A DNA stretch of 64,000 nt from Diadema setosum (Eukaryota; Echinodermata; Echinoidea; Diadematoida; Diadematidae). The stretch lies in assembly GCF_964275005.1 (NCBI RefSeq), contig NC_092704.1, positions 5,476,048-5,540,047 on the forward strand. The letters are read 5' to 3'. Of the stretch, positions 12,006 to 24,000 are shown piece after piece. Below the pieces are notes generated by a model that saw only the letters and a program-made list of their open reading frames with translations, ran no database searches and was not told the DNA's origin. The position numbers were made by a program, and so were the translations under genes. Position 1 is the stretch's first letter. The number at the start of each line of letters is the position of its first letter.

Positions 12006-15000
12006 GTAAGTACAATTTTTATGTGTACCTCACTTGAGTTTTAAGATTGTTACAAATACAATGTAGGTGCCTAACTAACTTGTTCTTTGCAGATATGCGG
12101 TCTATTTGTTTGTACTATACAGTACTCGGTAATAGAGTAAGTGTTGATTAAATGCTTTGCGCAATCATATTGCAGAATTTGAATATCAAGTTTTTAAAAA
12201 GGTATATAAGGTACCGGTAAAGCTTCAGATGGCCTTTTTTTTGTCTTGAAATATTCTCTTTAGTCATATTAAGAAATTTACATGAAAAATTTGGTATCAA
12301 AATGAATTTCTTATCTATTTTTGTTTTTATTGACTGCTATACATGTAATGATGTATTTCTTTAGACTTTGTTTTTTATTCTTGTTTTTCACTGTTTCTTT
12401 TTATCTAGAGTAGAGTGGAATAGGTGGTGATGACCAAAAAGGATGTTACCTGAGAAAAACCAGGGGGGGGGGATCATCTGACAGAAAAGTCATATAAAGA
12501 AACTACCATTTTCAGTGACATAGTAACAACAATGTACTGTATCTTGGCAAGCATCTCCCCAGTTACGAATAGGCTTCTCAACATTATGTGCACGTTGTGA
12601 AAGAAAAAAATCATCAAATTCCAGCAAAAAAGCATCAAGTTTCAGCAAGAAAAAAAAAATGTGTTTTAAAATAATATAAAATTATCACTAAAAAAATGGG
12701 ACTTATATTTAGCTCCACCCACCCCCCTTCCAGACTACATAGGATTAAAAAGAGCTTGAAAAATTGTACAGTAGAAGGAACATCTAGAACCGGCAACATA
12801 TAGACTTGTTAGTGCTACTTCCTCACTTGCCTCACAATATTGCCTTATTTTTCTTTCACCATCTCATCAGGTTCAGGGAACCAATGACAGCAGCATCGTC
12901 AGCAAATGTTCCGTGGCTTCTCTGGGTTACTTCCAGGATGTCTTCCTCAAGCACTTTGTCTCCAAGGCAACGAGGCGGGCACCCCTCATCAACAGAGGCT
13001 ACTTCATCCGTGCCAAGGCTATCGATGACTCTCTGCATAAGTTCCTCCATACTTTTCACCACAGGAAGAACCAAGTGAGTATGGCCATCTCCTCGATGTG
13101 TCAATGTATGTGTGTGGTAAAAACAAAAAACAAAACAATAAAAAAACATTTTGTTATATCAGCCTATTTAGTATAAGGAAAACTGAAATCAGAAATAACT
13201 GAAAAAGAATACACATTGCAGCAAGACCACCAAAAATGCTCACGATAGGCTGGTTTGATACTCCATTGGATGTTTAGTAAGTCAACTAGACCCCGTTTAC
13301 AGTGCGGGGCTGGGCCGAGCCGCGGCCGAGCCCAGCCTCAATTGCGGGGCCGAGCCCCGCAAGTTTGTCCATTTACACTTCCGGGCTCGGCCGCGCTGTT
13401 AATTCAAACCTTTCAATATCTTGTCGTAGTGGCGCTCTGCTTGGAAATGAACGCAATTTGGTATAGTCTGGTTTTCAGACCCTTTGCCAACTGGATTCCG
13501 TGGCGACGAAGTTGCCGTTCGGGCAAAGGTTTTTGCCGAAAGAAAAATCCTTTGCAGGACAAAACCACCTTAAACTATACTAGTTTTCGACGTTGAGGGG
13601 GTTAATATCCTGAATAACGAAATAATACGGGTAGAGGGTTTGGAAGCCAGACTAAAATTGGCCGCGCATTTGGCCCAGTTGCGTTTACACTGAGAAAAGG
13701 CTGGGCTCGGCCACGGCCGAGACCACCTCCAGAGCGTGGCCGACACGCGGCCAATTTTGGCCTTGCATTTGGCCTTTTGCGCGTTTACACTGAAATGAAG
13801 GCGGACTCGGCCACGGCCGAGCCTCGCACTGTAAGCGGGGTCCTAGTCAACTACAATGTCATCCCTGGGTTTTGACTTGGGTTCAAATGAAGGTAATGTA
13901 TGCTAACAGTGATAAATTGTGCAATGATTAATGATTGAACTTTCATCTGTTTTCTCTAGCTGCAATGCAGCAAGCAATAATGCTCCATGGAATCTGCAGT
14001 TTGTGTTTTATTTCATTCTGTGTGCCACTTCATTGCTTCTCCACCTATATATTATGTTACACTAGGAAAGAACAAATAGACAATTAGGCCCGAATTCACG
14101 AAGGTGGTCTAAATTTAAACTATGGTTTATGTATATTTCTTCTGCGTAGATATGATTGACAGATTGCGTACGCTAACAGGCATCCAGTAAAAAAACGTGC
14201 ATTGATGCGCGCATGTATTGGTACGCCTATCTAACGCTTATTTTAGACCATGGTCTAAATTTGTACCATGATCGAAGTTTAAACCACCTTCTCGAATTCG
14301 GGCCTTAATCTTCCATTTCCTTCAACTTTAACCTTGTTTGTTTGTGTTTGAATATGGCATTATACTGCATAATCAAAGAATAGTCTGCATAGAAGCCAAC
14401 CAGTACATCATGAACTATTAGTATTGTGTCTTTTCTCTTAGCAAGCTCCTTCAGCTTTTCTCTTTTCCGAAATCCTAATGTTTGATGTTCTTTGTACGAT
14501 GATGTGCAGTGTATGACAGTTAAAACATGAAAATTATTCTCCACGTGTGATCTTATTATCACTGTAAAAGTGGAAATTTTCGCAGTGTTGAAATCCTTGC
14601 ACATTTCGCTCAACTAGAAACTAGCGCGTAAATAAAAGCACTTAAATATTTTTGCTTCCCCTATGTTGCAAAACTTGATGTCTTGATTCCACAGAAACGC
14701 GGAACTCTTCTTACCTGGCTGAGCACGAAAAATTAGTCGCATAAAAATATCCACTTTTACTTACAGTATTTGGCTTGTGATGGGGATCTCCTTTAGACAA
14801 GAAAGGGAGACCGAAGTGCAAAATGTGATGGTGATCGAGTGAACTCTAGATTTGATATTGATATCATTTGTTCTTAATATGTATCCACTGGTCAGATCAT
14901 TTCTCTTGGTGCTGGCTTCGACTCCACCTATTTCCGTCTCCACCATGAGGGCGCCCTATCCTCAACATCATTCTATGAGATTGATTTCCCACAACTTGTC

Positions 15001-18000
15001 GCGAGGAAAGCAGCCTTAGTCGCCGCCACGCCTGAGCTCCAAACACAACTCCACAACCCCGTCTTTCATGATGTACATGCCAGTGATATTGGTGAGAAAA
15101 TATGTTAATTCTCTCTGAAGTACCCTCAGATATGTGATAGTTCGACACCCCACTCTGACACCCATCCCCCTCTCGGATGCTTCACTCCCTTTGGCGGCTC
15201 AAAAGCGCCACAAAATCTCACACCTACAATGTAGCTCCTCCTTCCCATCTTTTCTCCATGAAATTGACAAACTGGATCACTTCAAAGCCTCACTCAAGAT
15301 TCACATCTTTCACCAGGCATTTAATAGCTGACTCTCTTGGAGCCTTTGTATGTTTATACAACAAATATACGGCATTTTACAAATGCTGTGGATTGTCGTC
15401 ATATTCCTCTCAGACCTTGTCATCCATACCTAACTCATCTCGATGACAAATTCTAATCTAGTTTAATCTGAAATGACTTAAATAATCATCATTCTCTTTC
15501 TGTGTATACAAAGGTCTCTGCATTTCGTCCAACAAGTACCACCTGCTTGGAGTGGACCTAAAAAACCTGCGGACACTGGAGGATGCTCTTCAAAGGATAG
15601 GAATCGACTTCACGCTGCCAACTCTACTTTTATCAGAGTGTGTGATAACATACATAGACACACCCAGGTGATTATGCCATAAAATCTGTAAAGCGTCGGG
15701 TAGTGATAGAAGAGCATATATATATATATATTTCTGGATTTTTTTAGTGTCAAATAAGAACTCATGTAAACAGCATTATGTATGTGTGTGCCTGTATATA
15801 ATTGTGTCTTCTTCATCATCACTTTCTCTTTTTCACTTTGTCTCTCTCTATCTTGATTTGCAGTTGCTTGCTCAATACAGACACAAAAAAGTCACAAATT
15901 TTGCATATGATTCCTGTTTGGAGATGATCATGGAATGATCTGTATCAATTACTCTCAACATCAAATGATCAACAAAGGAAGTGTCTTATTGCAACTGATT
16001 GACAAATTACCCTACATCGATGTAAATAAGCACTGAATTGATCAGTGTTTAGTAGTAGTTGAATACAGCATGTATTTGAATAATTACGCTGTGCCCGCTG
16101 CATGCTATAAGGATCACAACCAATACTTGCTGTCGGATGGAAGTTCGGTGGTCTAGTGGAGATGACGCCTGTCCGGAGATCAGGAGGTTGTATGTTCAAA
16201 TACTGCTCGAGTATGTATGCCCATGATTTTTTATCTTGGCTACTACTGAAACACTGATCAATTCAGTGCTTATTTACATATTGTAGATGTAGGACAATTT
16301 GTCAATCAGTTGCAATAAAACAACTCGACTGAAGAATTTCCTGAATTTGAAAGGAAGTGTCATTGTGAAATCATGTTTGTGAGGGTGTTGGTGATTATCA
16401 TTTATCACAAAATGATCTGAAATTTTGCTCTGAAGCTATCAGTAGTTTAGCCATTATATTAGCCACTATCTAGCCCCTTCCTACTTGTGTTGATTCTGGT
16501 AGTGCCCTCACTTGCAGGACAAGGAATTCCTCAATCAACTGTGAGTAGCTGTGTACATCCTTTTCTTCTTTTGACAGCTCAGATGCTCTGATCAGCTGGG
16601 CTGGAAAAACATTCCAGAATGGCTTGTTCCTTTCATACGAACAGGTGAGAAACCTGACCTGATTGTTATAGCCAGTTTTGCTATCATTTCATCTGTGTCC
16701 CCTTCTTTAATATTTCTCTATGATTTTCCTCCTCCTTCTCATCTCAGTATCCCCCCCCCCCCCACCCACTGAATCTTTTTGTATAAGAGTGTATTCATTG
16801 TCTTGCTAGAGAAGTCTTTTCTCAGTCATATTGAATAAGTGCAATACCCTCCTAAATATTAAAGGATTTGCCCTTTTGTTCTCTCTTTTCCTCAGGTGCA
16901 GCCACATGATCCTTTTGGAATAGTGATGTAAGTATCATTTTTATTTAGCTGGTGAAATTTCTTGACCCTGAATGCCTCCACCTTGGGGGATGCTGAAATC
17001 ATTCCTTCTGTATACAACATATTACTTTTCCAAGTGATTTCTCAGATTCTTTTTGCTTATGCAAAATTTCTAAGTGTTAAAAAGATGTGGGAAAAAGTCT
17101 CTTTGAAAAGTGACATGATGCCAAGATGTTTCTTTAATGGTTAAACATATTGTATAGAGGAACCTTGTTGTAGCGTACTCCTTTGAACCTCTGAAATTTC
17201 CTCTCTATATCAGGGATAAAAACAAAACAATATAAAGGGAATGGGGCCTGCAAAATTACCTTTGTCAGGTATATCACTCTATCCAACCTCATTATAATAA
17301 AAGTTCTGCTGTAGTTGCTGGAAATATTTTCTCTGAATTTTTTTCTGTTAAACACCCAAGTTAACAGTTCAGCTCATAGCTGCCACACAAGGAGACAGAT
17401 TTGTCAAGGAACATGCTGACACCAAAAGTCTTTCGCATGATGATGTAAAATCTCACGAATAGGGAAATGTTGGAAATTATGCAATCATGCCTACTGGAGA
17501 GATCAAGCTATAAAAACATCTGTCTATAAAGCCTACCAGCCCATTTATACCACTTTGAATACTGTGGTTTCCCTTTTAGCATTTTGTGTGTGTGTGTGTG
17601 TTTATGTGTTTATATGTGTGAAAGTAATGTAATACAAAACAACACACTGGTATGAAGACAACTTTTTCTGTTTCCCTTGGATGGTCTTAGTGAGCAGAAT
17701 TCACTGCGTTGAGGACTGCTTCCTCCCAGAACTATCATGAAATACAAGATGACCCCAGAGACTCCAACCCCAAGTACCTTCTGATCTGGAGATTCTCCCG
17801 CCCAAAACCCCTAGCAAACGGGAGACTCCAAGTTGATGTGTGCGAAGCGCGAAGTTCCTAGGGTTCTAGATGTTCTCTGGTGCTATCTAAGGCTTATTTT
17901 TTAAACATACGATAGCAATAAGTAAGAAATGCTTTCCATCAGGAGACACAGAGCCAGGGCGGGAGAAACCAAATCTCAAGCGGGAGAACGGGAGATTTTG

Positions 18001-21000
18001 CAAAAATGGGCTTTCGGCGGGAGATCTCCCGTCGAAAACGGGAGAGTTGGAGTCTCTGTGACCCTGTCATGTTTTGAATTGATTGGAAGTAGTCACAGTG
18101 TCAGGGATAGGTAGCAAATATCTTATGCTTTCCTTCCTCGTCTTCCTTTCGTTCTTACAGGCAGCAGCACTTCATAAAACTCAACTCACCACTGAATGCA
18201 ATCCAGACTTACAGCACCATGGAGAAACACTGCGCCAGATACGTCCAGCAGGTGAGTAGTTCATGTTTTTTAATAGCGTGGCTAAACTGCTGGACAGGTT
18301 GTTAACAAGCAAGATTGACCCTCAGCCTTGTAGCTGAGCTGAATATCTCTTTGTATGACTATAAGATACATGCAATGATCTTTCAGTAAAGACACAATGT
18401 ACTACACAAGAAAAGTTCATGGATAAGAGTTAAATGTAAAAGAGAGCAAGTGGGTTCAATAAACGGTGTGAACATGGGTGTATGTGCACGTGTGTTTGGA
18501 TGTGTGTGTCTAACTGTGCTTGTGTTTGTGCATGTCTGAATGTCTGTGAATGCTCTGCATGTGTGTAGCATGTATGTGAGATAACAAAATTTATCAGGGG
18601 CTAAAGAGGCAGTCAAAATTTGTGATTATTGTAATGGGCTTTGCAGCCATATAATACACAGAACTGTTTTGTTCTCCAACACTCCATGTTGCTTGTCTTC
18701 TAGGAACTTTTGTGGTCATTATATCACTATGTATATGAGATTGACCACATGACAGTACTGTTTGTGATATCTCACAGACTTTGTCGTACCAAGGCTCCCT
18801 GGTCATACAAAAACTCGTACATTGACTGCTCAAATTTCAATACAGACTGGCCTGTAGTGTTCAAGGTGATGCAATCAAATGCGACATTAGAATGTGAACT
18901 AATTCCGAAGTTTGTTGTTGTTTTCACTTTCTGCATCATGCAGGGATGGCAAGACTCCAGTGCAATCAATATGTACCAGTATTACTCCCAGGTTCTGACT
19001 GGTGAAGAGAGGGAGCGTGTCGAGGCAATCGAGTTGTTTGATGAATTTGAGGTGGGTTGAAAGCTCCATGATTGTCTTCCAAGGCCAAGAGAATAGGAAT
19101 GATGGCTGCGTTGAATTTGTATCTCATTGCTGCTGTATGTTTATCTGCTGCTAGTGTATCTTAACGTGACCAACACATGGGCAATATTTATTTTTATTTT
19201 ATCTATCTATTTTTTTTTTTTTTATTATTTGTTTTTTTGTGTGTGTGAACCTCTTTACCACAATGTTCACATATCATATGAAATTCTATGGCCTGTACTG
19301 ATTACAAGCTTCCTTTCGCCTTGTTATACTACATTCTGGTATGTGTGTGTACACATATTGCTCATTTGATGAAGTTATTTTGGTGGGGTCATTTTCTTGA
19401 GTATAATACTGTAGTTCTTTGCAGTCTGTACTTAGTACTTTGTACATTTCTTTGTATTCTGTACTTTTTAAATTTACTTAAGTTTGATGTTTGTTTCAGA
19501 TTTCTGCAAAAGAAAAGCACTAGTTTTTGATAGGCATATTCCTTCATATACAACTTCCCTGAATTCCCCGATAAATCATTCAAACTAAAACCTTTCATGA
19601 CTTTCTGATTAGTGGAAAATAGGCTGGAAATATAGAACCCCATTGTAGTGGCAATAAAAGCATATTGACATTTGGTTGCAGAGGATCAACGTGGTGCATC
19701 GCAAGGTTTTGAATTTGTCTCATCATTGTAAGAATGTTTGTATTTGTTCCCCTGTTTTCTGAAGGAATGGCATCTGAAGTGTGTTCATTACGTGGTGGTA
19801 GCTGCCTTCAATGGAGATTGTGCTGTATCCAGAGACAAGCTTTTCCCTGGTAAGTCCTTTCTGAACTTGACTCAGTGGATTGCTATTCCTTTTGGTCTGT
19901 GATCTTTCATTTACATTGTGGTGACGTCTGCTAATGTCATACCTGGCGTGGCAGAAATAGCTTAGAAGATATCCCAGTCAGACATGTATTCAATATTTAG
20001 ACATTACCAGTAATCTGTGAATGATTATAAATGATGTAATACCGTAAAAGTGGAAATTTTAGTGAATTTTGCATAACATGAATCTATGGAGAAAATAAGA
20101 TTGTGCAAAATTTTTGCTTATTCAATGTAATATTATTCATATCTTTGATTTCAAGGTAGGTATATTACTGTTATGTAACTGTTTTGTTATTTGTAGTTTC
20201 ATTCACATTCACCAGTCCTGTAGAGTGATTGAGTATGCTGTCGTCATGGGAACATGTTGCCTTTTACCGTAGTATGTGCTGCCAAATCCCTTAGCAGAAT
20301 GCGGAGGTAAGCTGTTTGGAGCGCATTTCCTCAATTGTCATGACCGTCTGCAAAATTAAAAGCATACAAAAGCCATCTTTCCCGGCCGAGTGCACAAAAT
20401 TGTTCACCCAAATATTGTACCATTATCATTACTTCTATTGATCTTATTATCATCATCAGCAATGTCTTTATTACTCTATTGCCTTTCTCTGCATTCATAT
20501 ACAGATATCAATAGTCCAGCAAAAGTCGGCGATTCCAGTGAGGAGATCCGGCTACCACTAATGCCATCCTTCCTGCCCCTCTGGTCCGATTTGCAGTCCT
20601 CGACGTGTCTGAAGCAGTTTTCACATGCCAGTGCACAGGTGCCAGGCACAGACAGCATTCTTGTTGCAGGTGGCTTCGGAGACCATAATGGTTGCCACGG
20701 GAGACTGGATGAGCTGAGGTTAATCGATATGGCAACGAGGAAGGTCGGGGCACTTTGTCCAAAGTCTGGTGCGGCATCACTAGGTGAGGGATAGAATGAG
20801 AAGATTTTGTGACAAATCCAATCCCAAAGACCTGCTGGTTTCAATAGTGCGATGAGGCTGAATGCCCTCTTTTACCTGCCTTCCAAATCTTGTTGATGTG
20901 TCTTTGTAGCAATAAGTGGTCAGATTCTAGATATACGAGTATGCAGTCAAACTAGAAGCAAAATGTGAAATTTCCTTCAATGTATGGAGAAATGGATACA

Positions 21001-24000
21001 GCATATTTCCAAATACCTCAAGAGAAGAGCATTTGAGATAATTACATAAACGGTAAGGAATCTTGTCATATAATATCTACCATATGGGTCATATTGAGTT
21101 GAGGCAACATGAGTAAGTGAAACTGACAATTTCATGGAGGGGAAGGACAACTTCAAGCGAAGCAAAAAAACAAAAACAAAAACAAAAAACTTGTGAAAAA
21201 GATCTGTTGGCGGCTTGAGGGGACAGGATCTAGTAAAAGTAACAACAGAGGCTGATTATGGTTGAGCACTCTGATCAGCACCTTTATGTATTTTGAAAAT
21301 CTACCAGTACAGAACAGTTTGCATTGAAGACTTGATATTACATGGAATGGGTCAATACTCTCTCTGTCATGTCATTGTCCTCCACAAAAAGCTGATGACA
21401 AAAGTTACGTTGAATTACTCTGCAGGTCCCAGAATGCACCACACCCTCACAGCCCTCCCCGATGGCAGGTTCTTTGTGTTTGGGGGGCGAACATCACCGG
21501 CCAAGCCCTGTACGGACACCTACCTCCTGACGCTGTCTGGTGCCACCTGGCTGCCAGAGTACTCCCTGCAACCAGTGATGCCACCAGGTACGGACGCTGC
21601 TCCCTGTGCCAGGTGGCGGCATACAGCATCTGCAGTGTCGCTGGAGGGAAGGGAGATGGTCTGTTTGATTGGGGGGCGTGGCATCGATGGCACCCCCTTG
21701 GATGACACTTGGCTGATGGATGTTGGGTCATTGACGTGGAAAGAGGTAAAAGTCTTGTGCCATGAGAGTTTCTTTACAGGGGACCTAATGTATATTTTCG
21801 TCACGCTATCTGTCACTATCTATCAATACAGTAGCAGCTATTATTACAATTCTTGGTGTATGTCTTAATCTGCAAAAGTTTTTCATACTTTAATAGTCCA
21901 ACTTGAATGTATTGACGGATAGAAAACAGAGGTAAGGGGGTGTAGTGTTCTGTTAATCAGAAGTCAGTTGAAGTCACTGCAGATGTTGTCTTTTATCTTG
22001 ACTGTCATCAGATAAGAATGGGTATCTACACATAGGACAAGATCTTTGATTTCATGGATGTTAATGATTATTTATGACTTCTGAGCTGAACAATACTTGA
22101 GCTTCACCTGTAAGGTTTATACGAGCCTGTTTTTGTTCTGTTTTGTTTTGTTTTGTTTTCTGTGTGTGTTTTTTTTTTTTAGGTAGATGGTTATTCATTC
22201 AAAGAAATATTCAGGAATTATTAGAAGTGGTACATTGTCGATAAGTAGCTTGATAAAATTGAGGTAGTGTCTGTGAATGTCAACTTTCAGCCTCTTGTTC
22301 TCTTTTTACTTCCAGCTCAATTTCAAGGAGAGCAGGTTCGAGGCAAGACACTCCCACACAGCCACCCAATGGGGTGACTCTTGTCTGGTGGTAGCCGGTG
22401 GTCTGGGGCATGGCTGCACCCCTCTCAGCTCCATAGTGGTTATTAACCTTCAGAGCCTGTCATTACAAAAACTGAATACCAGTCCTTCCTTGTCCCCAAG
22501 GTGAGAATCTTACAGTTCCTCTTGACCTGTTCTAAATCTCTTTCCATCCTCACATGTACACTGTAACATAACACATTTGTGTGAGAACCATGAGTCTGTT
22601 TCATGAAAGTCTAATAAGAGACTTTTTGCTCATAAGACACACTCATGAGAGACTTCATGAAATGGATTTGAAAGTCTCATACAGCTACATATGAGCGACT
22701 TTGACCATTCTGATAATTATGTGAAAGGCTTTTATGTGATGACTCAAGAAACAGACCCCAACAGACCCCAGGTCTCATTTCGTTGTGAATTCTGTGCTGT
22801 GACATCGGATCAGGTTCAGGACCTGCACAGTTGGAAGAATTGTCTCATGTATGTGAGTGGTATCAATAGAAAACATGAATCCCTTTCGGAGCATTTACAC
22901 ATATGTTTTGAGATTTCGGGTGTACCACCCGAGTTTCATTGCAGTACAGTTGAACCTCTATTATCCGGCCTCCCTTTATCCGGATCTGTCTATTATCTGG
23001 ACGCAATCTCGCCATGATTTTTTTTTAATAATTACGGGAAGAAAGGGGGATTCCCAACTCCTTGAGAACTCCTACCCAAACACACATGAATTACATATTA
23101 CTTCCAATATGATTAACATACATTGCATCAAATTTCCTTCCAAATTGCTTACCTTCAGACATTTCAACATCCCGAAACATCCCCAAATGTAACAATGAAA
23201 AGGTTGCAGTATACACATTACTACATGTGGTACTACAATGGGCTACATCAGTACATGTGTATGTATATGTACATGTATAAAGCATTGAGTCTCCGGTATC
23301 CGGCCAAATCCCTTATCCGGATGAGCCCCGGTCCCGACTTGTCCGGATACGAGAGGTTCAACTGTACTACAATATTAATGTAAATTAATGTAATCTGGCT
23401 CTGATCAGTGTTTTCTCACTACCAGTTGTGGTAGATTCTTGGACCTGGACTTTTGAGACCGGCTGGTCATTTTTGTTCAGTTCCATGACATTTGCTCTTG
23501 CAACAATTGCTTCCATGAAATATCAGCATGCTCAGCCAAACATTATTTACCCACAAATACATGTATAACTGTAACCCTATTCCTAATCCTCACATCAATT
23601 AAACGTAAAGCCCTATCACAACCCTAACCTAACCTCAGTCCAGAGAGAAAATAAGACTGGAGCAACTGTCACAGGAGCAAATGTGTCAGCTTTTTGTTAA
23701 AGTTTGCCTAAATCAGGTTGTCATTGCAGGAAATGTATAAAAATTTGTTTGAATGAAATAGGTATTACTTGACATTATGAAGTAATATTTTAGTGATGCT
23801 TTCTTTCCCTCTCATGTGATGCAGGTACTCCCACACTGCACACATTGTGCATGACCAGCTTATTCTTGTGGGTGGGGTCAATCCGACACACAGCACCCCA
23901 CCCTCACTCACCGTTGTCGATCTCACAACAGGTTCCGTGCAATACATAGACTTGCAGGTCAGTAGATGAGATGTAGGGTATCAGATGGGAAGCATATTAT

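Noticed and set aside
16134..16220. Functional tRNA gene
   Set aside because: A- and B-box-like motifs are present, but a clean acceptor stem and full cloverleaf are not; better read as the tRNA-derived core of a repeat.
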